From contig JBIKLA010000016.1 in NCBI GenBank assembly GCA_044360075.1, positions 18,855 through 82,854 of the forward strand: 64,000 bases of DNA, in the 5' to 3' direction. The notes beneath the pieces are model-generated. The model worked only from the letters and a program-made list of their open reading frames with translations, had not been told where the DNA came from and ran no database searches. Positions within the stretch are counted from its first letter, which is position 1. Each line of letters starts with the position of its first letter. The position numbers and the translations under genes are program-made. The stretch comes from OMII01 sp947467385 (lineage in GTDB: Bacteria > Bdellovibrionota_C > UBA2361 > OMII01). This document shows positions 20,996 to 30,395 of the stretch, piece after piece.

Positions 20996-21032
20996 GCGAT
21001 TACACTATCCGAAGCTCATGCGCGCCTGCAAC

Positions 21033-21404
21033 TCACTGAGTTATCTTGGGAGGGTCAAAGGGCACTGTCTCAAGCGGCGTATCCCCTTCGGAATCCTCCC
21101 GCAGCGCCTCCTCTAGCGTCTTCAGCGGGAAACGATCAGACTTCTCGAGGCCCACAATAATCAGAATATGGTGCGGATTTATGTTAAGGAATGAGCACAC
21201 CGACTGGAACGAGAAGAGATAGTCGTCTTCTTTGCTCAGGAAGTAGTCGCGCGCCTTGCGCGAGAACTCCCCGTCGCGGTTCATGTCGGATACTGCGTTG
21301 AGGAGAATCGCCCTGAGAAGGTTTTTCTCGGGCGTCGCCAGTTCAGGCGCCTCCTGATCGTCGTAGGCCGTAAAGATCGCTGTGTTCCGTTTTTCGCTCG
21401 TCAT
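21033..21404 (-). CDS. Conserved small protein with FSF-x-SVC motif
   Basis: Protein of 123 residues without signal or membrane segment. The central part reads as helices around LLRAILLNAVSDM, then a charged segment (ARDYFLSKEDDYLFSF) and SVCSFLNINPHHIL. I recall this arrangement (hydrophobic helix, W/Y-F ... FSF-x-x-VC-x-x-L-x-x-x-P) from short uncharacterised deltaproteobacterial proteins. The N- and C-terminal 25 residues are acidic and probably disordered. The function is unknown. It is in line with the esterase and flagellin-like genes on the minus strand. Confidence 0.7.
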   Translation of the reverse strand: MTSEKRNTAIFTAYDDQEAPELATPEKNLLRAILLNAVSDMNRDGEFSRKARDYFLSKEDDYLFSFQSVCSFLNINPHHILIIVGLEKSDRFPLKTLEEALREDSEGDTPLETVPFDPPKITQ

Positions 21405-21659
21405 ATCCTCTTTTGATGCTTCTGCTGTGGGATTGTCCCCAGAATCATCAGCCTAAAGAGATGTTCGGCCGCGGGCGGCGCAGACTTGAGAACACGATGC
21501 TATTTTGTGCTCCTACCGCAGGCAGATTAGGCGCTAATCGGCTCATATCATGAGTTTTTGTAGGATGCCCTCGCGTTTGCCGTTAAGCCAAACTCACAAG
21601 CTGCCGAAGTTCTAGGTATCAGGGATGAATTCACTTTCAGCTGCTGCCAAGGAGGGCAT
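21405..21659. other. Intergenic region without recognised gene
   Basis: 255 bases between the divergent genes at 21404 and 21660. It must hold promoters for both, but no convincing -35/-10 pair stands out. I see no RNA gene. Confidence 0.5.
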
Positions 21660-21899
21660 ATGCACGTTGATCGATACCATTTCGCAAGCCTTCTACCCGC
21701 ATTCGGAATTCCCGAGTCGCGCGAGCAGGGCGCGCGTGTCGGAAAGAGCCAGGACTCCCTCAACAGGGAGCAGCACCGCGCCGGCGAGCATTACCGCTCC
21801 CGCCAAGAGCCGAAACAAGAAGAGGAGAGAGAAGGAGCCCAGCTCCAGGAAGAGGCTCAGCGCCCCCGCTCAGACCGCATGCTCGACATAACGGTGTAG
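21660..21899 (+). CDS. Small hydrophilic protein, unknown function
   Basis: 79-residue ORF with an excellent ribosome binding site (AAGGAGG, 21649-21655). After a mixed N-terminus (MHVDRYHFASLLPAFGIPE) the rest is almost entirely Glu, Gln, Arg and Ser, predicted as a disordered or coiled-coil segment (residues 30-75). It ends two bases before the stop of the convergent gene. An alternative overlapping frame (21625-21891) lacks such a site and looks like a shadow. No family is recognised. Confidence 0.55.
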   Translation: MHVDRYHFASLLPAFGIPESREQGARVGKSQDSLNREQHRAGEHYRSRQEPKQEEEREGAQLQEEAQRPRSDRMLDITV

Positions 21900-21900
21900 C

Positions 21901-22104
21901 TCACGCGCGCTGCAGGATGTCACGAATTCGCGCGGATGCCAGCTCGAGCAGGGCGCGCTCACCCAAGCCGAGCTCGCTCAGGCGCAGCTCGGTTCCTCGC
22001 ACGTCTACGACGACCTCAAGCCCTTCGCGGAAGGGCCGCCGAAAGAATCGAACCTCATATGCTTCGCCTTCAACGGTGACAGTGCGGCTCCAGCTCTCTT
22101 CCAC
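21901..22104 (-). CDS. Small protein, unknown function
   Basis: 67-residue product from a GTG start with GGGGAGGAG just upstream, so initiation looks strong. The sequence alternates beta-strand-like stretches (WSRTVTVEGEAYEVRFFRR and GLEVVVDVRG) with a C-terminal helix (LLELASARIRDIL). It has no membrane segment. It may be a small beta-alpha domain protein; no family is recognised. It is convergent with the preceding small ORF and lies between that ORF and the acyltransferase gene. Confidence 0.6.
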   Translation of the reverse strand: MEESWSRTVTVEGEAYEVRFFRRPFREGLEVVVDVRGTELRLSELGLGERALLELASARIRDILQRA

Positions 22105-22230
22105 CTACGCTCCTCCCCGAGGCAGCCACCAGGGCTACGACGATAATTCCCAGTTGCTTCTAAACTTGCACAACTCTCTCTTCCTCCTCCGCGACAACTC
22201 CGCGCTGCGCGAGACTCCGGCCGCCCATGC

Positions 22231-24330
22231 TTAGGGGCGAAACATGTCAGGATTATCCTCAAGCAGCCTCCGGCCAACGTACTCTGAACCGGCCAAGTTC
22301 AGGTGGTGCTCATCACGATACAGAACCTCGTCGCCGCTGGTCATAGAGCACACATTCCCATTACATAGGTACTTACCAACCTCAAGAATGCGGATGTTCG
22401 GCCTACGGGTGCGAAATACCTGCAGCGGTGCCGCATATCCGGCGGCTCCGTGCTCCGCCTCCTTCGCCGTCATTCGGCAGGAAACATCATTCGCTAACCA
22501 CCAACGTCTCCACTTGCACTTCTCGGCCGGATACGGGAAGAGCGGGATATCGTCCCCCACCACGTACACCCGCTTCCCGGCCCCTGTGAGAGAATCAACA
22601 ACTTTCACGAGCTCCTCGTCGAGCGTGGAGCCGGCCGGAACCTGCCCCACTCTGCCGAACCAATGCATGGCTATTACAACGTCGCGTATGGAAGGGTTTG
22701 TCAAAACCTCATTAAAGATCTCCACAAACTCCTCGTTGCCGATAAAAGCTGGGGCGTTCTTGATATAGAAGGCTATATTTTTTTCAGGAGTATGATTTGC
22801 AAGACCCAGAAAAAGGTGTTCGGCATGGCTATCGCCGACTAGCGCAACATCGACCTGCCCAGGCCTGGACTGGACGCAGCGAACGAAGCTTCCCCACGAC
22901 AAGGCCTTCTCGGCTATCTTCGCGGGCGTGCACGTGACGTAGCTCTCTGCAAGATAGGCGTGGTAGTCAGTGTGCCCAACATCACCGCGATACCTCTCAC
23001 TTGCGAGCCGAAAGGGGAGCCCCTTTCCCAAATAGCCTGAATAACCGGCGATACCTATTGCGGCCATCAGAGCCACGAGAGTCGGCGCTATCGGCTGTTT
23101 GCGCCATGAGAAACGGATTGGGCACTCAACAAGCCTATAGGTCATCCACGCGAGCGCTACCGACAGCGACAACACCGCGAATCGAAAACCAACGGGCAAC
23201 ACCTCTCCCTCAATAATCTTTGCAAACGACAGCAGAGGCCAATGCCATAGGTACAGGGGATAACTGATGAGCCCGATTCCAACCAGAAGCGGGTTCGAAA
23301 GGATTGTGCGATTTACCCATGCCTGGGGCCCGGCGGCTATTATGAACACGCCACCGAGAACAGGCACCACCGCCCACAGTCCGGGAAAGCGGCTCTCTGC
23401 CGAGATTCCCCAAAATCCGAAAAGGAGTAGGCAAGCGCCTACCTGAGATACAAAGCTGCACAGAGCCGGACGAGCCACGTACTTGGCGACGCCGGCAGCG
23501 CCCCCGAAGCGCTCACGTGTGGGACTGGCGGTAGCTGCGCCTGATTCAGGCACGGCACGGACGAAGAACCAGGCGACAATGCTGCCCGCCAGAAGCTCCC
23601 ATGCCCGGGTTTGGGGCGAGTAGAAGGTCGCCACGGCATCGCTCTGAATGCCCGCCACATTCAGTGCGAACGAGACGCCGGCGAGAATTGCCATTAGCGG
23701 CAGCGGCGTTCGCCCCAGCCTCAGGGCCACACTGAGCGCTAACGGCCACACAAGGTAGAACTGCTCCTCAATCCCGAGGCTCCACAAGTGCAGAAGCGGC
23801 TTGGTCTGTCCCGATGTATCGAAGTAGCCAGCCTCTCTCCACAGCATGATGTTCGGGATGAAGGCCGCCGCCGCCGCGATATGACTTGAGAGCTGCTCAA
23901 ACTCGGTCGGCAACAGGAGAAGCCAGCCGAGGACAAAACATGCCACGAGAACGATCAACAGGGCCGGAAATATTCGCCTGATGCGCCGGGAGTAAAAGCC
24001 CACAAGGCTCCACTCACCAGCTCTGAACTGTCCGAGCAGTATTAATGATATCAGGAACCCTGATATGACAAAAAAGACATCGACGCCGATGAAGCCACCG
24101 CTTATCTGATCCGGAAACGCATGGAAAGCGAGCACCGCGAGCACCGCAATGGCTCGTAGCCCGTCGATGTCGGGCCGATACGAAGGCTTGGCGCTGGGCG
24201 CTTTCAACCCTTCAAGGGCAGAGCCGCCGCCGGCACCGGCATGCGTCTTGAAGAGGCATGGGAAGCGCGGAAATCGGCGTGCGATTCGCCACCATCTCTT
24301 GCCCTTTGCTCCGTCCGCTGCACATCCCAT
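22231..24330 (-). CDS. OafA/YrhL-type membrane acyltransferase with SGNH domain
   Basis: Predicted to O-acylate a cell-surface polysaccharide. Of its 699 residues, about 50-400 form the Acyltransferase_3 domain with around ten membrane helices, starting with the signature RPDIDGLRAIAVLAVLAFHAFP and the FIGVDVFFVISGFLIS segment (the His of FHAF is the catalytic type). Residues about 480-695 form an SGNH hydrolase domain: VALVGDSHAEH holds the Ser, and DEHHLN near the C-terminus holds the Asp-x-x-His pair. This two-domain form is common in O-antigen and peptidoglycan acetylases. It is 60 bases downstream of guaA on the same strand. The first 45 residues are atypical, so the true start could be internal. 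Confidence 0.9.
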   Translation of the reverse strand: MGCAADGAKGKRWWRIARRFPRFPCLFKTHAGAGGGSALEGLKAPSAKPSYRPDIDGLRAIAVLAVLAFHAFPDQISGGFIGVDVFFVISGFLISLILLGQFRAGEWSLVGFYSRRIRRIFPALLIVLVACFVLGWLLLLPTEFEQLSSHIAAAAAFIPNIMLWREAGYFDTSGQTKPLLHLWSLGIEEQFYLVWPLALSVALRLGRTPLPLMAILAGVSFALNVAGIQSDAVATFYSPQTRAWELLAGSIVAWFFVRAVPESGAATASPTRERFGGAAGVAKYVARPALCSFVSQVGACLLLFGFWGISAESRFPGLWAVVPVLGGVFIIAAGPQAWVNRTILSNPLLVGIGLISYPLYLWHWPLLSFAKIIEGEVLPVGFRFAVLSLSVALAWMTYRLVECPIRFSWRKQPIAPTLVALMAAIGIAGYSGYLGKGLPFRLASERYRGDVGHTDYHAYLAESYVTCTPAKIAEKALSWGSFVRCVQSRPGQVDVALVGDSHAEHLFLGLANHTPEKNIAFYIKNAPAFIGNEEFVEIFNEVLTNPSIRDVVIAMHWFGRVGQVPAGSTLDEELVKVVDSLTGAGKRVYVVGDDIPLFPYPAEKCKWRRWWLANDVSCRMTAKEAEHGAAGYAAPLQVFRTRRPNIRILEVGKYLCNGNVCSMTSGDEVLYRDEHHLNLAGSEYVGRRLLEDNPDMFRP

Positions 24331-24390
24331 AACCCTTAGGCCGACCGAAGGAACGTCGCCCGAGACAGCAAACGCCCGCGCATGATTGCC

Positions 24391-25923
24391 CTACTCCCAC
24401 TCAATCGTCGCCGGAGGCTTACTTGAGATGTCGAGCACAACCCTGTTGATACCCCTCACCTCATTGACGATGCGGTTGCTCACGCGCCGCAGAAGCGCCT
24501 CGGGAAGACAAGCCCAGTCGGCCGTCATGCCGTCCTCTGAATGTACCGCGCGCAACGCCACTGTTTCATCATACGTGCGGCCGTCACCCATGACGCCAAC
24601 GCTGCGCACCGGCAGGAGCACGGCGAAGCTCTGCCACAGGCCGGCATAGAGGCCCTCTGAGCGGACCTCCTCAAGAAATATAGAGTCAGCCTCCTGAAGG
24701 GTCCGCACCCGCTCCGGGGTGACCTCTCCTAGCACCCGCACGGCGAGCCCGGGACCCGGAAACGGCTGGCGCTGAAGGATCTCCTGCGGCATCTCAAGCT
24801 CGCGCCCAAGGGCCCGCACCTCGTCCTTAAAAAGCTCGCGGAACGGCTCAATCAGCCTAAAGTTGAGCCTTTCTGGAAGGCCTCCCACGTTGTGGTGGGT
24901 CTTAATCGTTGCCGAAGGGCCCCGCACAGACACGCTCTCAATTACGTCCGGGTAGAGTGTGCCTTGCACGAGGTGCGTAATCGCCTGCAGCTTCTTGGCC
25001 TCCTCCTCGAACACCTCTATAAACACGCGGCCGATGATCTTGCGTTTCTTCTCCGGCTCGGTAACACCTTTAAGCTCTCCGAGGAACCTGGCCTTGGCGT
25101 CCACGAGCTCAACGTTTAGGTCGAGCGCCTTGAGGCGCTTCATGACCGACTCCGACTCCCCCTTGCGCAGCAGCCCGTTGTCGACAAAAAAGCAGTGCAA
25201 ACGCTTGCCAAGGGCTCGCGACACCAGAACCGCAGCAACGGTCGAGTCGACTCCGCCGCTCAATGCGCAAAGCGCCTGTGCGGTCGGACCTACCTCGGCT
25301 GCGATTCGCTTGACCGACTGATCAATGAAATTTCCGGGCGTCCAGTCAGCCTTGCAGCCGGCCATTCCGTAGACAAATCCCTTGAGGATGTCGCGCCCTT
25401 GCGGCGTGTGGACCACCTCGGGATGAAACTGCAGCGCTACGAAAGGCTTCGAAGAGTGCTGCATAGCGGCAATGGGAGCGCCAGCGCTCGATGCCGAGGC
25501 GACGAAGCCGGGCGGAAGCTTTTCGACGTGATCACCGTGGCTCATCCATACAGAGATGGTGTCGCCCTTATTGCAGAACGAGAAGAGCCCCTCGGCCTGC
25601 TCGACGCGGATCGTAGCCGGCCCATACTCACGTGAAGCCGCGCGCCCAAGTGTGCCGCCAAGCTGGTGGGCCATGAGCTGCATGCCGTAGCATATGCCTA
25701 GTGTGGGCAGGCCCGCTGAGAGCCACTGCGCGTTGAAATCCGGCGCATCCGCCTCCGTCACACTTGCCGGCCCCCCGGAGAGGATTACCCCTTTAACGTT
25801 CGAGAGGTCGACCGTACGCGGGTCGGTAGTGCAGGGCCGAACCTCGCTGTAGACGTTAAACTCACGCACCCGACGGGCGATAAGCTGCGTATATTGCGAG
25901 CCAAAATCGAGGATGAGGATCAC
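24391..25923 (-). CDS. guaA: GMP synthase (glutamine-hydrolysing) GuaA
   Basis: Makes GMP from XMP, ATP and glutamine. The glutaminase domain begins with ILILDFGSQYTQLIARRVRE and has the nucleophile motif LGICYGMQLMAH and HPEVVHT; the ATP pyrophosphatase domain has LSGGVDSTVAA, and the C-terminal dimerisation domain ends with PPATIEWE. I place the start at GTG 25923, preceded by GGAG with a five-base gap, which gives 510 residues and the normal N-terminus; the open frame continues upstream to 26130 but that part is unlike the family. Confidence 0.97.
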   Translation of the reverse strand: MILILDFGSQYTQLIARRVREFNVYSEVRPCTTDPRTVDLSNVKGVILSGGPASVTEADAPDFNAQWLSAGLPTLGICYGMQLMAHQLGGTLGRAASREYGPATIRVEQAEGLFSFCNKGDTISVWMSHGDHVEKLPPGFVASASSAGAPIAAMQHSSKPFVALQFHPEVVHTPQGRDILKGFVYGMAGCKADWTPGNFIDQSVKRIAAEVGPTAQALCALSGGVDSTVAAVLVSRALGKRLHCFFVDNGLLRKGESESVMKRLKALDLNVELVDAKARFLGELKGVTEPEKKRKIIGRVFIEVFEEEAKKLQAITHLVQGTLYPDVIESVSVRGPSATIKTHHNVGGLPERLNFRLIEPFRELFKDEVRALGRELEMPQEILQRQPFPGPGLAVRVLGEVTPERVRTLQEADSIFLEEVRSEGLYAGLWQSFAVLLPVRSVGVMGDGRTYDETVALRAVHSEDGMTADWACLPEALLRRVSNRIVNEVRGINRVVLDISSKPPATIEWE

Positions 25924-26111
25924 ATCAACTCCATTGCGTAGAACTTTGTTTGTCTTTTGGTGACGCCTCGGCCACCCATCGGCAGTTTCGCAAGGAATCG
26001 CCGGAAAGTATAGCTTAAGGTTTTCAAGTTCGGGTGCCGATACTAAAAACGGGAGAGGGAGATCGGCCATCTTTTGGCGCGGATTCCCCGCAAGAAACTG
26101 GGAAGCACAAC

Positions 26112-27023
26112 GTGAAAGCAGGATTAGCATTCTACCGCTGGAGGCACCGCGCGGCTGCCGCCCTCACCCTGGCCGCGGCTGTGGCCCTTGCTCCGCTGCA
26201 GGCAGCCCACGGCGACTTCATTCAAACCATGGCGTCGGGGGTCTATCAAAGCGACGACGGGCGAACCAAGGTGATCGTTAGCACGGAAGAAAAAGTGCGA
26301 GGGCTATTCGTCATGATCGGGCCGGCCGTCGCCCCTCAGGAGTTTAACATCGAGACCTTCCCGGTTGATGGCTCGAAGCACGTGTTCATTAAGTTCGACG
26401 ACGAGGCGCAGCCCCCCGTTTACTCTGAGGCGATCATCAACAAGAAGAGCTACAAGATATCGGGCAACGTGACGATCGGGATTGGGCCACACACGATTGT
26501 GGGCATCGACAACAACAACCCGTACCTCACCGTTTCAACCGAGGCCACGTCGCAGCTTGAGCAGCCCGCGGTGATCGGATTTTCGGGCCTCAACGAGGTT
26601 GTGCGCGAGAAGGGCAACCCGGCCATGCTTCTGGCTGCCAATCAGCTCGACCCCGAGGTGGCGCGCATTATTCGCCCCTACATCGTCGAGGGCGACGAGC
26701 TCACCCTCAACGGCAAGTCCGTAACGACCCCAACTATCGGAACCTTCGTCAAGCCTGAGAACGAGTGCCTGAATCCGGGCTTCTTCGTCCTGAGCGCTGC
26801 GCAGACCCAAAAGATCAGGAGCACCAAGGCCCAGGACCAGCGCCTGAAGCTTATCGAAACATTCCTGCTCGAAAACAAGAAGTCAGACCCTCTGCACGAC
26901 TACCTCGTCCTCAAGGCCGACAAGAAGTCGGCGATCCTTCTCAATATCAGAGAGAAGAACATCCGACAGCTCTATGCGCTGTCAAAGAGCCAGAAGCTAT
27001 GCGTGATCGCTGACGTGATGTAG
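26112..27023 (+). CDS. Secreted protein of unknown function
   Basis: About 303 residues from a GTG start at 26112. It has a Sec signal (basic RWRHR, then an Ala/Leu-rich stretch ending LQAAHG). The mature part has a beta-rich region (residues 40-170: VYQSDDGRTKVIVSTEEK, then NVTIGIGPHTIVGIDNNNPY) and a C-terminal helical region rich in Lys and Leu with one late Cys. A second Cys lies in the middle (ENECLNPG), so a disulfide is possible. No family is recognised. It is divergent from guaA and convergent with der. Confidence 0.75.
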   Translation: MKAGLAFYRWRHRAAAALTLAAAVALAPLQAAHGDFIQTMASGVYQSDDGRTKVIVSTEEKVRGLFVMIGPAVAPQEFNIETFPVDGSKHVFIKFDDEAQPPVYSEAIINKKSYKISGNVTIGIGPHTIVGIDNNNPYLTVSTEATSQLEQPAVIGFSGLNEVVREKGNPAMLLAANQLDPEVARIIRPYIVEGDELTLNGKSVTTPTIGTFVKPENECLNPGFFVLSAAQTQKIRSTKAQDQRLKLIETFLLENKKSDPLHDYLVLKADKKSAILLNIREKNIRQLYALSKSQKLCVIADVM

Positions 27024-27069
27024 CGCGCCCAGCAACGCCCGAGCCCGCGGCTGTACCTTTCGCCGGGCC

Positions 27070-28518
27070 CTACGCCACGCGCCGCCGGTCGTTCGTCAGC
27101 CGGCTCCTGCGCCGGAAGAGGATGCGGATATCGCTCCCAACGAAGGGGAATACCCTGCGCACAGAGTTCTTGAGATACCGCTCATAGTTGAACCGGAGCC
27201 GATCCGGATAATTAACGAAGACGGCGAAGGTCGGCGGCTTCGTCGCAACCTGGGTTGCGTAGAGAAGCTTGACCGGGCTGCCGCGGTACACCGGCGGCGG
27301 CTTCGAGAGGAAGGCATCGTTGAAGACCTTGTTTACCTCGGACGTACCCAGCCGCATGCGCGCCGCATCGGCCACCTCTACCACGCTATCGAGTACCGAC
27401 AGGCATCGCTGGCCCGTTAGGGCTGACACGAACACGATCGGCGCATACGCGGCAAACTTGAACACGGAGTGCACCGCCGCCCGGTACAAGTCAGCCGTGC
27501 GCGGATGCTTCTCGATCAGGTCCCACTTATTAATCACGATAACGATGCTCTTGCCCTTCTCGTGAGCGAGGCCGACGATCCTTGAGTCCTGCTCGGTCGG
27601 GATTCCCTCCGCTGCGTCCAGAAGGAACAGCGCAACATCACACTGGGCCAGCGAGCGCAGCGTGCGGATATTACTGTACCGCTCGACCGAGTTCTCCTTT
27701 ACCCCGGCTTTCTTGCGAAGTCCTGCGGTGTCGACGATCTCAAAGGTCCGACCATCGCGCGCTATCTCGCTCTGGATGCTGTCGCGCGTCGTGCCCGCAA
27801 TCGGCGAGCAGATCATGCGATCTTCGCCGAGAAGCTTGTTGACGAAGGTGCTTTTGCCTACGTTGGGCTTTCCTATGATGGCGAGGTTAATGCGCCGAGC
27901 ACTGCCGCTCTCTTCCTCAGGGATGATATGCTCAGGAATCGCCGAGAGGTCAACGCCCTCCTCCGAGGAGAACTCGTCAACGTCCGGCATCTCCTCATTC
28001 ATGTCTACTGGGCCCACTAGCTCACGTAGCTTCGTCATGACGTCACGCAGCCCCCTACGGTGAGCGGCGCTGATGGGGATAATCTCCTCGATGCCGAGGC
28101 CATAGAGCTCTGTTGCGGTGAGGGCGGCCGAGGGCTTCTCGCACTTGTTCGCAACAAAGATGGTGGGCTTGCCGATCTCACGCACGAGACCGAGCACATC
28201 GCTGTCGAGCGGATGAAGCCCGTGAAGCCCGTCAAAGACCGCGATCACGACGTCGCTCTGCCGCATGGCGATCTCACTCTGCTGCCGCACTGACTCATGG
28301 AGAGCGATATCCTCCTCTCCAACCAGGGCGCCCGTGTCGATCAGGGTGAATGGAAAGTCAAAGCGCGTGACGAGCTCGTAGCACCGATCGCGCGTCACTC
28401 CTGGCTGGTCCTTCACGACCGCCTTGCGGCCGCCCACCAGGGCATTAAAGAGGGTAGACTTGCCTACGTTGGTCCGCCCGACGATGCACACCGTCGGAAG
28501 CCGGTTATTCGTCGTCAT
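27070..28518 (-). CDS. der: Ribosome-associated GTPase Der (EngA)
   Basis: Essential GTPase with two tandem G domains, needed for 50S assembly. G1 motifs GRTNVGKST (domain 1) and GKPNVGKST (domain 2), the switch motif DTAGLRKK, NKCEKP and NKWDL (G4) and a C-terminal KH-like domain are all present. A shortened acidic linker (EEMPDVDEFSSEEGV) joins the G domains. ATG 28518 is used; a GTG at 28527 is better spaced from AAGGG and is a fair alternative. Either start lies inside the end of rnc, so the two genes are translationally coupled. Confidence 0.96.
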   Translation of the reverse strand: MTTNNRLPTVCIVGRTNVGKSTLFNALVGGRKAVVKDQPGVTRDRCYELVTRFDFPFTLIDTGALVGEEDIALHESVRQQSEIAMRQSDVVIAVFDGLHGLHPLDSDVLGLVREIGKPTIFVANKCEKPSAALTATELYGLGIEEIIPISAAHRRGLRDVMTKLRELVGPVDMNEEMPDVDEFSSEEGVDLSAIPEHIIPEEESGSARRINLAIIGKPNVGKSTFVNKLLGEDRMICSPIAGTTRDSIQSEIARDGRTFEIVDTAGLRKKAGVKENSVERYSNIRTLRSLAQCDVALFLLDAAEGIPTEQDSRIVGLAHEKGKSIVIVINKWDLIEKHPRTADLYRAAVHSVFKFAAYAPIVFVSALTGQRCLSVLDSVVEVADAARMRLGTSEVNKVFNDAFLSKPPPVYRGSPVKLLYATQVATKPPTFAVFVNYPDRLRFNYERYLKNSVRRVFPFVGSDIRILFRRRSRLTNDRRRVA

Positions 28519-29359
28519 TGCTGTCACCACTACCCTTGAGCGACTCCGCGCCCTTCCCTATTGCTGGCGACTCCTGCCCGACAAGGAACTGCTGGTCGAT
28601 CTCATCTGGCGGCTGCAGGCGCGCAAGCGCCTCTTCCGCAGCCGACTGCTGGGAAGCCTTCTTGGTCGGCCCGCGGCCGCGACCGACGATCTGACCATCG
28701 ACCTCAACCACCGATATGAAGACTGGAGCGTGCTCTGGGCCCTCAACGCACTCAAGCCGGTACACCGGCGCCTCGCTACCCGACGCATGCAGAGCCTCTT
28801 GAAGCTCTGTCTTTGGGTCGCGCGGAGTGACCGTGACCAGTTGCTCTCCGAGCAGACCCTCAACGCAGCCCTTCGCCGTGTCGTAGCCACCCTCGCGGTA
28901 CACTGCGCCAAGCACAGCCTCAAGAACGTCAGCCAGGATCGATGCGCGCTCCGAGCCGCCGCTCGCGAGCTCGCCTCGGCTGAGGCGGATAAATTTTCCG
29001 AGGCCAAGCCGGCGGGCGATATCCGCGAGGGACGTCGTATTGACGAGCGCTGCCCTCATCTTTGAGAGCTCACCCTCGCGCGCCTCCGGGTGGCGGTCGA
29101 GAAGGAGGTGCGCAACGGCTAGATCCAAAACTGCGTCGCCGAGGAACTCAAGCCTCTCGTAGTCGGTCTTGACTCCCTTGGCGTGCACCGAGCGGTGCGT
29201 GAGCGCGCGCTCAAGCCATTCGCGCTCCTTAAAGACGTACCCTAAGGCCGACTCAATCTCTCCGTAATGATCACGACCGAGGGGATCCGGGGCTTGGCGC
29301 TGCGGCTTTTTCTCGCCGTCGCTCTCTCCGCCGGAATTGCTGACGATTCCGAATCTCAT
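28505..29359 (-). CDS. rnc: Ribonuclease III
   Basis: Double-strand-specific endoribonuclease for rRNA and mRNA processing. The 284-residue protein has the catalytic signature ERLEFLGDAVLDLAV (about residues 68-82), the second acidic region DVLEAVLGAVYRE, and a C-terminal double-strand RNA binding domain ending in KKASQQSAAEEALARL. Both ends carry extra polar tails of 25-30 residues compared with the usual 225. AAGGAG sits six bases before the ATG. It overlaps der by 14 or more bases; the more common partner of rnc is era, so rnc-der is a notable pairing. Confidence 0.96.
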   Translation of the reverse strand: MRFGIVSNSGGESDGEKKPQRQAPDPLGRDHYGEIESALGYVFKEREWLERALTHRSVHAKGVKTDYERLEFLGDAVLDLAVAHLLLDRHPEAREGELSKMRAALVNTTSLADIARRLGLGKFIRLSRGELASGGSERASILADVLEAVLGAVYREGGYDTAKGCVEGLLGEQLVTVTPRDPKTELQEALHASGSEAPVYRLECVEGPEHAPVFISVVEVDGQIVGRGRGPTKKASQQSAAEEALARLQPPDEIDQQFLVGQESPAIGKGAESLKGSGDSNDDE

Positions 29360-29603
29360 GCAGGCTCCTTGTGCAGAGCCTCACAATCACAAAAGTAGCG
29401 GTGGCCTCATGACCTAGCCGCTCTCTTTGGTGATCGAGAGGTGGTTAACAACCCTCGAATAGTAGCAGATGACCGGCGCTAATCAAAATCGCAGTCGACA
29501 CGAAAATAGGCGAGATCCTTCAAGGCCTTATCGTTACAGAACAGTGGCATTGAACGGCATTTCGCACCTGTTACGACACCCCGCGCATAGGTATAACTCC
29601 GCC

Positions 29604-30173
29604 ATGGTTCTGTCCCTTCGGCCGGTTCACGCCGCTCTTTGCGCCGTACTGCTATGGCTGCTTCTTGCGAGCTTTCCAGCAATTGCTCAACCCCAGCAGT
29701 CGCAATCGGTCCCGTTTCAGTCAAGCACCGAAGGTGTAACCAGAAATACACAGCAGGCCCCGGCAGCAGCCGAACTACTCGCCGCAGAGCCTCTTTTGGA
29801 AGCAACCCCGACCGCAATCATGTTTGTCTCTGCGCTCTCGCTGCTGGCGGTAGGTTTAGCCGCCCTCACCCTTGCCCAAAGGCGAAGTGACGAATCGGCA
29901 AAGAGCCCCCTCCTTTTTGTGGCCATTGGGTCCTTCGTGGCCGCGCTCATCTTTCTGACGGCCGCCTCGTCGGTGGAAACATCAGCCAAGGCGGTAGCTC
30001 TCATCCCCCCGTCCACAACCGGGTCTCAGCTGTACGATCTAAGCATCGCTCTTGGAGCGGTCGGTGCGCTTGCAGCAAGCCTCTACCTCTCTATGCGGCG
30101 AGGCGATGCGCGGTTCCCCCGAACACGCCGAATCCTGCCGCTCGTGCTTGGGGCCCTCGGGCTGCTGAGCTAG
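29604..30173 (+). CDS. Membrane protein ORF ending at an in-frame amber codon
   Basis: 189 residues to the TAG at 30171-30173. It starts with a signal peptide or first helix (VHAALCAVLLWLLLASFPAIA), then a polar Gln/Ser-rich loop, then three or four predicted membrane helices. The last one (RRILPLVLGALGLLS) stops abruptly at its end. The same frame continues without another stop for 73 codons to 30395, ending four bases inside the convergent mnmA, which suggests that the original gene extended that far. I start at ATG 29604; the open frame begins earlier at 29469 but that N-terminus is not membrane-like. No family is recognised with confidence. Confidence 0.6.
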   Translation: MVLSLRPVHAALCAVLLWLLLASFPAIAQPQQSQSVPFQSSTEGVTRNTQQAPAAAELLAAEPLLEATPTAIMFVSALSLLAVGLAALTLAQRRSDESAKSPLLFVAIGSFVAALIFLTAASSVETSAKAVALIPPSTTGSQLYDLSIALGAVGALAASLYLSMRRGDARFPRTRRILPLVLGALGLLS

Positions 30174-30395
30174 ACAAACTGGCTCTCGTTCCACCCGACC
30201 GGATTCGTGGATCGGCCCGGCATGTACCGCTCATACCCCTTGGCGAAGTATGGCGCTGAGCTTGGGTATAATGGCCTCTACCGCTGCACAGTGAAGGCCC
30301 TTTCCGAGACGCGTTCGTATTCCGGGTCGTTTCAGTACCCGGATCTTTGGAGCCCTGAAGCCGCTCAGGTGACCCCTCCGCCGACTCCCTCTTAG
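30174..30395 (+). pseudogene. In-frame continuation after the amber codon
   Basis: 73 codons in the same frame as the preceding membrane protein, starting TNWLSFHPTGFVDRPGMY and containing SYPLAKYGAELGYNGLYRC. The order WLSFHP..DRPG..Y..YPLA.YGAELG looks like a conserved globular domain rather than random sequence. An internal ATG exists at 30222 but has no ribosome binding site. This may be the end of a gene broken by a nonsense mutation, a readthrough extension, or a sequencing error at 30171. Confidence 0.45.

Noticed and set aside
21625..21891. Alternative frame overlapping the small gene at 21660
   Set aside because: The frame from 21660 has AAGGAGG at the right distance; the other has none and is Ser/Arg/Ala-rich like shadow frames.
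24391..26130. Longer guaA start at 26130
   Set aside because: The extra N-terminus is unlike GuaA and a well-placed GTG with GGAG exists at 25923.
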